DNA from: Chryseobacterium carnipullorum
GTDB taxonomy: Bacteria; Bacteroidota; Bacteroidia; Flavobacteriales; Weeksellaceae
NCBI RefSeq assembly: GCF_900142785.1
Contig: NZ_FRCD01000007.1
Span: 175,337-239,336, forward strand
Reading direction: 5' to 3'
Length of the DNA stretch: 64,000 nucleotides
This document shows positions 1-7,969 of the stretch, piece by piece; the first letter of the stretch is position 1; each line of letters begins with the position of its first letter. Under the pieces are notes generated by a model. The model was not told the origin of the DNA. It searched no databases and saw nothing but the letters and a program-made list of their open reading frames with translations. The position numbers and the translations under genes are program-made.

Positions 1-25
1 CCCCACGTTAAACAAACGAACAATT

Positions 26-98
26 GGTTTCTTAGCTCAGTTGGTAGAGCAATGGATTGAAAATCCATGTGTCCCTGGTTCGATTCCTGGAGAAACCA
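26..98 (+). tRNA. tRNA-Phe (anticodon GAA)
   Basis: A 73-nt cloverleaf can be drawn by eye. The 7-bp acceptor stem pairs 26-32 with 91-97, the anticodon stem pairs 52-56 with 64-68, and the 7-base loop 57-63 carries GAA at 59-61, the phenylalanine anticodon. The T-loop motif GTTCGATTC is present. The 3' CCA is not encoded (ACA follows the acceptor stem), so it would be added by the CCA-adding enzyme, a homologue of which is encoded at 61127-62548. A strong hairpin terminator follows directly. Confidence 0.97.
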
Positions 99-100
99 CA

Positions 101-127
101 AACCGCCTTAATAAAGGCGGTTTTTTT
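101..127 (+). terminator. Rho-independent terminator of tRNA-Phe
   Basis: A perfect 9-bp stem pairs 101-109 with 114-122 around a 4-base loop and runs straight into seven T residues. It starts three bases after the tRNA. Confidence 0.9.
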
Positions 128-222
128 ATTTCATATTGCACAGTTTTGCAATACTACATCTTAAAATTCGTTAATATAAAGCGTAACCCCACAAATTCGT
201 CGCCTGTTTTTTAGAAAATAAC

Positions 223-230
223 TATCTTCG
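223..230 (+). promoter_or_regulatory. Probable promoter -7 element for the thioredoxin operon
   Basis: TATCTTCG differs by one base from the Bacteroidota consensus TAnnTTTG and lies 20 bp before the ATG at 251. No clear -33 TTG is seen. Confidence 0.4.
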
Positions 231-250
231 CCTACAAATCTAATTTGAAA

Positions 251-1426
251 ATGAAGAAGATCATCTCCGGGGTATTTGTTTTCTGCTCTGTAGTTATAAT
301 GGCTCAGGAAGCGATACAATTTCAGGAATTACCACTCAAAGACGTTATAGCAAAAGCAAAAAAAGAAAAGAAGCTTGTTTTCGTTGATGCTTATACCTCA
401 TGGTGTGGACCTTGCAAGATGATGGAAAAAAATGTATTTACAAAGAAATCTGTCGGAGATTACTTCAACGCCAATTTCGTGAATGCAAGATTCGATATGG
501 AAAAAGGGGAAGGACGGGAAATTGCAGCCAAATACGGTGTACGCTCCTATCCTACTTATCTGTTTCTGAACGGTGAAGGTGAACTGGTTTCTCAAAACAC
601 AGGATACATGGAAGAAAGCATGTTTGTAACCATGGCTCTGGATATCAATTCGCCGGGTAACAAAAAGGGCTCTCTGAAGGAACGTTTTGCAAAAGGAGAT
701 AAAGATCCGGAATTCCTGATCAATATTATGAAACTGAACTCTTCTTCAGATTATGATTTTGCTAAAAAAGCCTCTGAAAGATATTTTGAAAACAAAAAGA
801 AGACGGAAGAAATTTCGAAAGAAGAAATAGGGCTTCTTTTATTCTTTGTAAAGTCTACAGAAGACGTCAATTATAAAACATTCACCTCAAGAAAGGCTGA
901 AATTATCAAATACTTACCGGAAGCCACTTATACCGAATTTGATAACCAGCTCAAACTATCAAAAATAGTGGAACAGTCTATTGATGATAAAAATAAAAGA
1001 ATCAACGAGGAGTATTTCATGTCAACGGCAGAACCGTTAGTCGGAAAACAACTTGCCCAATCTAAACTAAACCAAACGAAACTCAGTTACTACGAGCAAA
1101 ATGCCAATTTCCCCGAATTTGAAAAAGCAGCGCTAGACTATTACAAGAACTCCGATGCATTTGAACCTAATGAGCTACTCAGAGCTGCATGGGTTTTTAG
1201 CGATCACATCAAAAATCCTTCTTCATTGAAGAAAGCCGCAGAATGGGCTGAAAAATCTGTGATGCGTGGTGAAACACCGGAAAACACTTATATTCTTGCA
1301 AAGCTTTATTTTCTGACCGGAAACAAAGAAATGGCACTAAACTATGCTGAAATGTCTAAAAACATGGCAGTTCAGACAGGAAAAGATGCCCAACTCGCAG
1401 AAGAATTACTGAAACAAATAAAATAA
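251..1426 (+). CDS. Secreted thioredoxin-fold protein
   Basis: A 391-residue exported thioredoxin-like protein. A signal peptide (residues 1-19, ending VIMAQ) is followed by a thioredoxin domain with the redox motif WCGPC at residues 51-55 and the downstream cis-Pro region RSYPTYLF. The remaining ~250 residues are helical, perhaps TPR-like. It probably acts as a periplasmic thiol:disulfide oxidoreductase, but the substrate is unknown. The frame is open back to a TTG at 245; ATG 251 is preferred because the signal peptide then begins MKKI. Its stop codon abuts the next ATG, so it heads a three-gene operon with 1427-2050 and 2055-2261. Confidence 0.88.
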   Translation: MKKIISGVFVFCSVVIMAQEAIQFQELPLKDVIAKAKKEKKLVFVDAYTSWCGPCKMMEKNVFTKKSVGDYFNANFVNARFDMEKGEGREIAAKYGVRSYPTYLFLNGEGELVSQNTGYMEESMFVTMALDINSPGNKKGSLKERFAKGDKDPEFLINIMKLNSSSDYDFAKKASERYFENKKKTEEISKEEIGLLLFFVKSTEDVNYKTFTSRKAEIIKYLPEATYTEFDNQLKLSKIVEQSIDDKNKRINEEYFMSTAEPLVGKQLAQSKLNQTKLSYYEQNANFPEFEKAALDYYKNSDAFEPNELLRAAWVFSDHIKNPSSLKKAAEWAEKSVMRGETPENTYILAKLYFLTGNKEMALNYAEMSKNMAVQTGKDAQLAEELLKQIK

Positions 1427-2050
1427 ATGCTAAAGCACAAATTTCTTACTACCTCTATCACACTCCTTTCTTTAGGAATGTTGACTGCACAAGAACAGGA
1501 ACCGGAAAAAGGTCTATACATTAAAGGGAATGCACTTCTTGCAACAATTGGTGTTCTTAATGTCGGGTTAGAAAAACAGATCAGCCAAAAGTATACATTA
1601 CAGGGAGATGTTTTCATTTCTCCTTGGAAATCTTTTGCTGGACATGAATTTCAATATTATTCTCTTTCTCTTGAAGGGCGATACTATTTCAATGAAGCAT
1701 TCAGCCGCTGGTATATAGGAGCAAATATTGCAGCTTCGGCGTTTGTACTTCAAAAGTGGAACTATTGGAATGATACCCTTTATGTAAATGATAGAGATGA
1801 AGTATTCGTCTCGTCTAACTTATACCAAAAAGGTGTTTCATTTATATTAGGTGTTACAGGCGGATATCAATTTAAGGTATCAGACCGCTGGAATATTGAT
1901 ATATATGCAACAGTGGGTACATCCCAAGATTTCTACAAAGGATATGATCGTGTTACTGGACAGCGTTACGAGTTAGCACAGAAATATAACAAAAGTGGAG
2001 AAATTCTTCCTTACAGAGGAGGTATCATGATCTCTTATAAACTAAAATAG
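1427..2050 (+). CDS. Outer-membrane beta-barrel protein, DUF3575-like
   Basis: A 207-residue protein with a signal peptide (cut near LTAQ, residue ~22). After it comes a series of amphipathic beta-strands rich in aromatic residues and ending YRGGIMISYKLK, the look of an eight-stranded-type outer-membrane barrel. The pattern LLATIGVLNVGLEKQIS near residues 37-51 is typical of the DUF3575 family found throughout the Bacteroidota. The biochemical role of that family is not known. The start directly follows the stop of the thioredoxin gene, so the two are probably translationally coupled. The exact DUF assignment rests on motif reading only. Confidence 0.75.
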   Translation: MLKHKFLTTSITLLSLGMLTAQEQEPEKGLYIKGNALLATIGVLNVGLEKQISQKYTLQGDVFISPWKSFAGHEFQYYSLSLEGRYYFNEAFSRWYIGANIAASAFVLQKWNYWNDTLYVNDRDEVFVSSNLYQKGVSFILGVTGGYQFKVSDRWNIDIYATVGTSQDFYKGYDRVTGQRYELAQKYNKSGEILPYRGGIMISYKLK

Positions 2051-2054
2051 CAGC

Positions 2055-2261
2055 ATGAAACTGTTTGGAAAAAATCATATTATCATCTCAGTGATTACTT
2101 TTGTGATCCTTTTTTTAATGAATTACATAGGAAATGACCTTCCCGACAAAACGGAGAGAGCATTAATGACTGCTTTTGCCGGAGTAATCGGATTATCACT
2201 GGGACTTTTCATTCTTAATAAAGGAAAAAACGACAAGAATCCTCCACAGAATTTTGATTGA
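2055..2261 (+). CDS. Small membrane protein, unknown function
   Basis: A 68-residue protein with two predicted membrane segments (about residues 8-24 and 40-55) joined by a short polar loop, and a charged, Asn/Lys-rich C-terminus. It begins 4 bp after the preceding stop and is the last gene of the thioredoxin/DUF3575 operon. No family is recognised. Operon position and clean hydrophobic pattern support a real gene. Confidence 0.65.
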   Translation: MKLFGKNHIIISVITFVILFLMNYIGNDLPDKTERALMTAFAGVIGLSLGLFILNKGKNDKNPPQNFD

Positions 2262-2264
2262 TAA

Positions 2265-2350
2265 AAAGTGAATTGTGAGTTTGACTTCGCCAGTGAATTT
2301 TATAACAGACGAATTCACTCATCATTGAATGGCGAAGCTAGATTGACCAT
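2265..2350. repeat. Intergenic segment of the GTGAATTG dispersed family
   Basis: Gene-free stretch made of recurring words such as GTGAATTGTGAG, GAATTCACTC and CATTGA together with CTTCGCCAG/GGCGAAGC. The same vocabulary recurs near 4800-4945, 10965-11050, 24285-24355 and 57605-57760. It is degenerate, not an exact repeat. Confidence 0.45.
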
Positions 2351-2362
2351 TGACGTAAAAAA

Positions 2363-3559
2363 TCAATTTTCGTACATAATATATTTGCTGCGGATCTTCT
2401 CAAATTTCTCCAGATCCCCTTTCCAGGAATCTTTGATTTCCTGAGCTGATTTTCCGGCGATGATTTGTTTTCTGAATTCATCAGTTCCCGCCAGCTTATC
2501 AAAAAATAAATTATCAAGGAAGAAGCTTTGCTGTGGGTTTTTGTAGCTTTTATATGACTTGATCAGCCATTCAAGATTAAGTTCGTTTAAATTTTTTGAA
2601 TATGATGAAAGGTCTTCACCGTAACACAATTTCCCGTTTAAGAAAGGATCTTTAGCTCCAAAATTGGGTTTAGGTGTAAATTGATAAGGTAATTCCTGCG
2701 TCCATGGAGATCCGTAAATCTGAAACGGCAAACTTGTTCCTCTCCCTACAGAAACCTGAGTTCCTTCAAAAAAGCACAAGCTTGGATATAAATTGATTGA
2801 TTGATCATTGGGCAGATTTGGGGAAGGTTTGTCTAAAATCGGATAACGCTGTTTTTTGTGGTAATTTTTCATTGGAATCAGCGTATATTTTGCCTGAACT
2901 CCTTTTTTAAGCCATTTTTCACCATTAACCATTTTCCCATACTCACCTATCGTTAATCCGTAAACCACAGGAACTTCATGCATTCCTACAAAACTTGACC
3001 ACTTTTTGTTTAAAACAGGTCCGTCTGTATATCCGTCATGAGGATTAGGACGGTCCAGCACCATGATCTCTACATTATTTTCCGCTCCGGCTTCCATTAA
3101 ATATGCTAAAGTTGAAATATAAGTATAGAACCGCACCCCAACATCCTGAATATCAAAAACAACAATATCAATTCCTTTTAACTGTTCCGGTTTTGGTTTT
3201 TTATTGTTTCCGTATAAAGAAATAATTGGGATTCCAGTTTTGGTATCTACTCCGTTTTTCACTTTTTCTCCGGCATCTGCATCTCCTCTGAAGCCGTGTT
3301 CAGGTGCGAAAATCGTTTTTATCTTGATATTATTTTTAACTAAAAAATCGACCACATACGTTTTATCACTCATCAGCCCGGTCTGGTTCGTTACCACACC
3401 AATCGTTTTATTTTTTAACAGAGGCAGATAAAGTTCAGACTGGTCCGCACCGGTCTTGAAATCCGGTTGAATAAGTGCCTGAGAATAATATTGATCGAAT
3501 ACACCTAAAAAAATTAGGCAAATAAGAAGTAAATTTTTAATTTTGAAATCTAAATTCAT
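2363..3559 (-). CDS. DUF1343 family exported protein (possible exo-muramidase)
   Basis: A 398-residue protein with a signal peptide (MNLDFKIKNLLLICLIFLG, then YYSQ) and the DUF1343 core. Visible hallmarks are NKTIGVVTNQTG, FAPEHGFRGDADAGEKV, DIQDVGVRFYTYISTL, VLDRPNP and NLYPSLCFFEGT. DUF1343 members related to YzbB/NamZ are exo-acting N-acetylmuramidases in other bacteria, so peptidoglycan-fragment recycling is a reasonable but unproved role. The frame is open 84 codons further upstream, but that part overlaps the divergent permease gene and lacks a leader, so ATG at 3559 is chosen. Confidence 0.85.
   Translation of the reverse strand: MNLDFKIKNLLLICLIFLGVFDQYYSQALIQPDFKTGADQSELYLPLLKNKTIGVVTNQTGLMSDKTYVVDFLVKNNIKIKTIFAPEHGFRGDADAGEKVKNGVDTKTGIPIISLYGNNKKPKPEQLKGIDIVVFDIQDVGVRFYTYISTLAYLMEAGAENNVEIMVLDRPNPHDGYTDGPVLNKKWSSFVGMHEVPVVYGLTIGEYGKMVNGEKWLKKGVQAKYTLIPMKNYHKKQRYPILDKPSPNLPNDQSINLYPSLCFFEGTQVSVGRGTSLPFQIYGSPWTQELPYQFTPKPNFGAKDPFLNGKLCYGEDLSSYSKNLNELNLEWLIKSYKSYKNPQQSFFLDNLFFDKLAGTDEFRKQIIAGKSAQEIKDSWKGDLEKFEKIRSKYIMYEN
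3538..3545 (+). promoter_or_regulatory. Candidate -7 element for the FtsX-like permease
   Basis: TAATTTTG fits TAnnTTTG exactly and lies 18 bp before the TTG start at 3564. It sits inside the N-terminal codons of the divergent DUF1343 gene. No good -33 TTG is seen. Confidence 0.4.
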
Positions 3560-3563
3560 AAGC

Positions 3564-4793
3564 TTGAAATTTCCTTTATATTTCTCTAGAAAAATAGCGT
3601 TTTCCAAAGATAACAAAAATAACCTTTCAAGAGTTATCATCTTCATCGGCAGACTTTCTGTCGCTCTCGGGATCATTGTTTCTTTGATTACTGTATCTAC
3701 GGGCTTCGGTTCAAAGAAAGCCATCAAAGAGAGACTGGCAGATTTCAGCGGACACATTACCGTACGGTCTACAAGGTCCAATTCCTCATACAATACTTCT
3801 GTCCTTGACAATCAGGGATTGAATATTCAGAAGATTAAAGAACTTCCTGATGTGGAAAGTGTTCAGAAATACGCTACGGTAACAGGAATTATGCGTAATG
3901 AACACAATTTTTCAGGGATTATATTTAAAGGAATCGGAAAGGATTTTGACAGTTTGAGATTCAAAAAATTTCTTGTAGCCGGAACGACTCCAAAAGTTAC
4001 AGAGAAAGGCTTTAACAATGATGTGACAATCTCACAGAAGATCGCTAATGATCTCCATCTTAAAGTGAATGACAGCATTGTTACCGTATTTTCAAAAGCA
4101 GATCAGAAACCGATATACCGTAAATTCAGAATTATAGGAATTTATAAGACGGATATTAAAATGATTGATGAACAATTCGTGATCGGCGGCATCAATCATG
4201 TAAGAAAAATTCAGGAAATGAAGCCTGATGAAATAGGCGGTATTGATATTTTTCTGAAAAACGTGAATGACATCGACAAAGATTTTCCGGAAATTGAGAA
4301 ACTGATCGGTTACAAGAATTATGCTGAAAAAGCGACGGAAAAGTTCCCGCAGATCAATGACTGGATCAGTATTTTTGACACGAATATTGCATTGATCATC
4401 ATTATTATGCTGGTTGTTGTAGTCATCAATATTATTATGGTGCTTCTTATCCTGATCATCGAAAGAACCAATTCTATCGGCCTTTTAAAAACGCTGGGAG
4501 CAAGCAATTCACAGATAAGGGCTACTTTCATCAATTATACCCTGATCATCATGATTCCGGGACTTTTGTATGGAAATGCAATTGGTCTGGGTCTGATTTT
4601 GCTCCAGAAATTTTTTGGCATTATTAAACTTAATCCAGAAAACTATTATGTAAGCACAGTTCCTGTAGATCTAAATCCGATTGCCATCATCTCTATTTCA
4701 GTAGGAATTCTTATTATTTCAGGATTGGCTCTGATTATTCCTAGCTACCTGATCAGCAAGATATCTCCGGTGAAAGCGATTAAGTATAACTAG
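3564..4793 (+). CDS. ABC transporter permease, FtsX/MacB-LolE type
   Basis: A 409-residue membrane protein of the FtsX-like permease family. It has one membrane segment near residues 28-46 (after MKFPLYFSRKIAFSKDN), a ~220-residue periplasmic domain of MacB type, and three C-terminal membrane segments (about 270-300, 320-345, 370-395), the usual 1+3 arrangement. Such permeases couple to a LolD-like ATPase and act on lipoproteins or lipids at the inner membrane; no ATPase gene is adjacent. The start is not ATG: TTG at 3564 aligns with the usual family N-terminus, and a second TTG at 3543 is possible. The start lies 4 bp from the divergent DUF1343 start codon. Confidence 0.85.
   Translation: MKFPLYFSRKIAFSKDNKNNLSRVIIFIGRLSVALGIIVSLITVSTGFGSKKAIKERLADFSGHITVRSTRSNSSYNTSVLDNQGLNIQKIKELPDVESVQKYATVTGIMRNEHNFSGIIFKGIGKDFDSLRFKKFLVAGTTPKVTEKGFNNDVTISQKIANDLHLKVNDSIVTVFSKADQKPIYRKFRIIGIYKTDIKMIDEQFVIGGINHVRKIQEMKPDEIGGIDIFLKNVNDIDKDFPEIEKLIGYKNYAEKATEKFPQINDWISIFDTNIALIIIIMLVVVVINIIMVLLILIIERTNSIGLLKTLGASNSQIRATFINYTLIIMIPGLLYGNAIGLGLILLQKFFGIIKLNPENYYVSTVPVDLNPIAIISISVGILIISGLALIIPSYLISKISPVKAIKYN
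3605..3612 (-). promoter_or_regulatory. Candidate -7 element for DUF1343
   Basis: On the minus strand this reads TATCTTTG, an exact TAnnTTTG match, with a TTG at 3628-3630 (15-bp spacer, slightly short). It lies within the coding region of the divergent permease, about 45 bp upstream of the DUF1343 start. Confidence 0.45.
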
Positions 4794-4795
4794 AA

Positions 4796-4945
4796 GAAAT
4801 GTGAAGGGTCAATTGTCAATGACATAAACAGTGATCAATTCTATTTTAGTTTAAAAAATTCATTATTCACTTTGAAAAATCAATAACGAACCGCAGACAA
4901 TAAATCCATTTCTACGTCTGTAATTAAAAATTCATCAGTACCCAT
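4796..4945. repeat. Intergenic segment of the GTGAATTG dispersed family
   Basis: The 237-bp gap before the cysteine synthase carries the same degenerate words as other gaps (GTGAAGGGTCAATTGTCAATG, GTGATCAATTC, CATTATTCAC, CCATTCACC). No coding potential is seen. Confidence 0.4.
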
Positions 4946-5003
4946 TCACCATTCGCATTTATAAATCATAATCTTTAAATTACGCCGCTAATTTTTAAAG
5001 CAT

Positions 5004-5011
5004 TATCTTTG
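5004..5011 (+). promoter_or_regulatory. Promoter -7 element of the cysteine synthase gene
   Basis: TATCTTTG, an exact match to TAnnTTTG, lies 19 bp before the ATG at 5031. Confidence 0.6.
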
Positions 5012-5030
5012 CACCGCTTATAAACCATTT

Positions 5031-6014
5031 ATGAAATACGCAAAAAATATTCTTGAAACGATAGGGAATACGCCTCTTGTAAAACTTAATAAAGTATTAG
5101 GAGAAGACTTTCCTGCCTTAGTTTTAGCAAAAGTAGAGACATTCAATCCGGGAAATTCTGTAAAAGACAGAATGGCTCTTAAAATGATAGAAGATGCCGA
5201 AAAAGACGGCAGATTAAAACCTGGAGGGACCATTATTGAAGGAACTTCGGGAAATACAGGAATGGGGCTGGCTCTTGCTGCCATCATCAAAGGATACAAA
5301 TGTATTTTTGTAACCAATTCCAAACAATCTAAAGAGAAATGTGATATCCTTCGTGCTGTGGGAGCAGAAGTTATTGTATGCCCTACCGATGTGAAGCCTA
5401 CAGATCCGCGTTCTTATTATTCAGTTTCCAAGAGACTGGCTAAGGAAACAGAAAACGGATGGTACGTAAACCAATATGACAACCTATCCAACAGAACGGC
5501 TCATTACGAGTCTACCGCTCCCGAAATCTGGGAACAGACAGACGGAAAGCTGACGCATTTTGTGGCTGGTGCAGGAACAGGAGGTACGGTTACAGGTTGT
5601 GGAACATTCTTCAAGGAGAAAAATCCAGCTATTAAAGTAATCGGTGTAGATACGTACGGTTCTATTTTGAAGGAATTCCACGAGACAGGAGAACTTCATT
5701 ACGATCATGCCTATACTTACATTACGGAGGGAATCGGGGAAGACATTATTCCTGAGAACTATGACATGTCAGTAATCGATCATTTTGAAAAGGTGACTGA
5801 TAAAGATGGTGCTGTTTACGCAAGAAAACTGGCTAAAGAAGAAGGAATTTTCTGTGGATACTCTGCAGGAAGTGCAATTGCTTCTCTGATCCAGATGAAA
5901 GACCAGTTCACAAAAGATGATGTGATTGTGGTTCTTCTTCACGACCATGGTTCAAGATATGTAGGAAAAATCTACAATGACGAGTGGATGAAAGAAATGG
6001 GTTGGTTAGATTAA
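5031..6014 (+). CDS. PLP-dependent cysteine synthase family protein
   Basis: A 327-residue fold-type II PLP enzyme. The Schiff-base lysine is K45 in NPGNSVKDR, the substrate loop TSGNTG is at 72-77, and the phosphate-binding glycine-rich loop is GAGTGGTVTG near 179-188. Expected reaction: O-acetylserine (or serine) plus sulfide, or homocysteine, to cysteine or cystathionine. The C-terminal motif HDHGSRYVGK resembles cystathionine beta-synthase cores more than classical CysK, so a CBS-like role is an alternative; there is no regulatory CBS-domain pair. It is monocistronic, with its own promoter and a bidirectional terminator downstream. Confidence 0.9.
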   Translation: MKYAKNILETIGNTPLVKLNKVLGEDFPALVLAKVETFNPGNSVKDRMALKMIEDAEKDGRLKPGGTIIEGTSGNTGMGLALAAIIKGYKCIFVTNSKQSKEKCDILRAVGAEVIVCPTDVKPTDPRSYYSVSKRLAKETENGWYVNQYDNLSNRTAHYESTAPEIWEQTDGKLTHFVAGAGTGGTVTGCGTFFKEKNPAIKVIGVDTYGSILKEFHETGELHYDHAYTYITEGIGEDIIPENYDMSVIDHFEKVTDKDGAVYARKLAKEEGIFCGYSAGSAIASLIQMKDQFTKDDVIVVLLHDHGSRYVGKIYNDEWMKEMGWLD

Positions 6015-6050
6015 TCAAACAGAGAAGGTCAAAAGCCTTTTTACATAAAT

Positions 6051-6079
6051 AAAAAATCAGAGCGTTGCTCTGATTTTTT
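6051..6079. terminator. Bidirectional terminator between converging genes
   Basis: A 13-bp perfect stem (6051-6063 with 6067-6079, loop GTT) with A-tract and T-tract on either side serves both the cysteine synthase gene and the converging YcxB-like gene, whose stop codon (6078-6080) lies in the stem. Confidence 0.9.
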
Positions 6080-6605
6080 ATTGCTTAATATTTTTCTTTA
6101 TTGCTTGCTTCAGAATTTCGTAATCTGCTTTACTCATTGATTTTTTGGGGAACATATAATTGAATTTCCCTTCTAAAGAAATAAATTCATCATTGACCTC
6201 AAAGTCCTTAAAATCTTCCCACTTACTCAGCTCTTCCTGATGATTAAGATTAACATTAAAAATTTCACTGTTAAATCTGATCTCATAGATCTCAGCATCT
6301 TCCAGTGACTTTAAATACCTGTTCACCTCTTTTTTCCATCGCGAAACCTTGTTGATGCTTAAAGAAAGATACACGGTACAAAGCAAAAACAGAAAGCTGA
6401 CGAAATATAGAATTCCAAACTTTTCTTTACTTAAATCATCTTTGAAAAAGAATAAAATCAACAGAATTAATCCTACAACGGCAGTAGTAACGGTTTTGCC
6501 TTTGGTCGTCTGTGAAAAAAAAAGGCTTCCCTGATTACCACTGAAATAAATTTCTTCAAAATCTTTTCTGCTTACATTTAATTTGATGACTTTATCTCCA
6601 TTCAT
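6078..6605 (-). CDS. YcxB-like membrane protein
   Basis: A 175-residue protein with a short beta-type N-terminus (KLNVSRKDFEEIYF), two adjacent membrane segments (about 40-56 and 63-82) and a C-terminal soluble region containing LSKWEDFKDFEVNDEFISLE and the ending MFPKKSMS. This layout matches the YcxB-like C-terminal domain family, whose function is unknown. It lies 44 bp downstream of cbpM but has its own promoter-like element in that gap. Confidence 0.65.
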   Translation of the reverse strand: MNGDKVIKLNVSRKDFEEIYFSGNQGSLFFSQTTKGKTVTTAVVGLILLILFFFKDDLSKEKFGILYFVSFLFLLCTVYLSLSINKVSRWKKEVNRYLKSLEDAEIYEIRFNSEIFNVNLNHQEELSKWEDFKDFEVNDEFISLEGKFNYMFPKKSMSKADYEILKQAIKKNIKQ

Positions 6606-6639
6606 TTTTTAGAATTATTTAGTTTGTTTTTAAAGGTTA

Positions 6640-6647
6640 CAAAACTA
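6640..6647 (-). promoter_or_regulatory. Candidate -7 element for the YcxB-like gene
   Basis: Reads TAGTTTTG on the minus strand, an exact TAnnTTTG match 35 bp upstream of the ATG at 6605. Confidence 0.45.
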
Positions 6648-6649
6648 AA

Positions 6650-6952
6650 TCAAATATCTTCATATTGATCACTTATTGCAGAAAGTTTATTCATCAGATC
6701 ACGATTTCTCCGTTTTAAGTCTTCCATTTTCTGAAGCATATCATTGATGACTTCTAAACCGGGAAGATTGATTTCCAGATCGTAATGCCAATTGGTGAAT
6801 CTTTCAAAAACAGGCAGATCTTCGTACAATAAATAATGAATTTCATTCTCAGTTTCCACATTCAGTAAACCTCCATCTACCAGTTCATCAAAAAAAGTAA
6901 TCTCTATATTGTAAATTTTTACGAGTTCTTCTCGCGATATTCTTTCACTCAT
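6650..6952 (-). CDS. cbpM: Chaperone modulator CbpM
   Basis: A 100-residue protein of the CbpM (MerR-HTH-like) family. The N-terminal part begins with SREELVKIYNIEITFFDELVDGGLL, which resembles a winged-helix recognition helix pair, and the C-terminal part (about 65-95) is a coiled coil that in CbpM contacts the J domain of CbpA. Its start lies 3 bp after the cbpA stop, so it is translated together with the co-chaperone that it is expected to inhibit. This gene pairing is the main support for the name. Confidence 0.85.
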   Translation of the reverse strand: MSERISREELVKIYNIEITFFDELVDGGLLNVETENEIHYLLYEDLPVFERFTNWHYDLEINLPGLEVINDMLQKMEDLKRRNRDLMNKLSAISDQYEDI

Positions 6953-6955
6953 GGC

Positions 6956-7876
6956 TTAGGAATTTTTAAGTTGTTCAAAAAGTTCTTTCTGCTTGTCTGT
7001 AAGATCTGTAGGTAATTTCACTTCATAAGTCACAAAAAGATCCCCGGACTGTCCTTCTTTTTTATACACCGGAAAGCCTTTTCCCTTTAGTCTGACTGTT
7101 GTTCCGTTCTGGGTTTCTGGTTTTACTTTAAGATTCACACTTCCATCAAGTGTATTTACTTTTACATCTCCCCCTAAAAGAGCCGTATAGAGGTCAATTG
7201 AAACTTTGGTTTTAAGATCATCACCTATTCTTTCAAAATCGGGATCAACCGGAATATTGAATGTGATGTACAGATCTCCGTTTGGTCCACCGTTAAAACC
7301 AGGACTTCCGTGTCCTTTCAGTTTGATCTGCTGCCCGTCATATACCCCGGCAGGAATAGTAATTCTCACTTTCTTACCATTGATTTCAAAAGTCTGCGGA
7401 TGGGTTTGTGCAGCATCCTTTAAGTTTAAATTCAATTCCGCATGGACATCCTGGCCTTTGAACTTTCCTGAAGAACTTCCTCGTGAATTTTTACTAAAAC
7501 CTCCACTTCCTCCTGCACCACCAAACATACTTTGAAAAAAATCAGAAAAATCTTCCCCTTCCCCGAAGTCTGCACCGGAAAACCCACCACCACCGTAATT
7601 CTGTTGCTGGTATTGCCTTTGTTGCTGTTGGGCTTTTTCGTATTCTTCACCATGTTTCCAGTTTTCTCCGTATTTGTCATACTTCGCCCGGTTTTCAGGA
7701 TTACTGAGCACTTCATTGGCTTCATTCAGCTCTTTGAATTTTCTCTCTGCTTCTTTGTCGTCGGGATTGAGATCAGGATGCAGTTTTCTGGCCTGTTTTC
7801 GGTAGGCTTTTTTGATGTCATCCTGTTTTGCGCTTTTATCTACGCCTAAAATTTTATAGTAATCTATATAAGCCAT
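6956..7876 (-). CDS. cbpA: DnaJ-type co-chaperone CbpA
   Basis: A 306-residue J-protein. The J domain (1-70) has the DnaK-activating HPD motif at residues 33-35, followed by a Gln/Gly/Phe-rich linker (about 80-130) and the two beta-sandwich C-terminal substrate-binding domains. The cysteine-rich zinc finger of true DnaJ is absent, which defines the CbpA/type II class. It stimulates DnaK ATPase. It forms an operon with cbpM and is divergent from the symporter gene at 7970. Confidence 0.93.
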   Translation of the reverse strand: MAYIDYYKILGVDKSAKQDDIKKAYRKQARKLHPDLNPDDKEAERKFKELNEANEVLSNPENRAKYDKYGENWKHGEEYEKAQQQQRQYQQQNYGGGGFSGADFGEGEDFSDFFQSMFGGAGGSGGFSKNSRGSSSGKFKGQDVHAELNLNLKDAAQTHPQTFEINGKKVRITIPAGVYDGQQIKLKGHGSPGFNGGPNGDLYITFNIPVDPDFERIGDDLKTKVSIDLYTALLGGDVKVNTLDGSVNLKVKPETQNGTTVRLKGKGFPVYKKEGQSGDLFVTYEVKLPTDLTDKQKELFEQLKNS

Positions 7877-7892
7877 AGAATCGATATTTACT

Positions 7893-7900
7893 CAAATTTA
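7893..7900 (-). promoter_or_regulatory. Promoter -7 element of cbpA-cbpM
   Basis: Minus strand reads TAAATTTG (TAnnTTTG), 17 bp upstream of the cbpA ATG. Confidence 0.5.
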
Positions 7901-7947
7901 TGAAATTTGCGCCTGAAATTTATATAAGAGAATGTTAAAAATAAGCC

Positions 7948-7955
7948 TATCTTTG
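7948..7955 (+). promoter_or_regulatory. Promoter -7 element of the symporter gene
   Basis: TATCTTTG, exact consensus, 14 bp before the ATG at 7970. Confidence 0.6.
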
Positions 7956-7969
7956 ATAAAAAGCGTTGA

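Noticed and set aside
3560..3811. 84-residue N-terminal extension of the DUF1343 protein
   Set aside because: It overlaps the divergent permease coding region and would bury the signal peptide.
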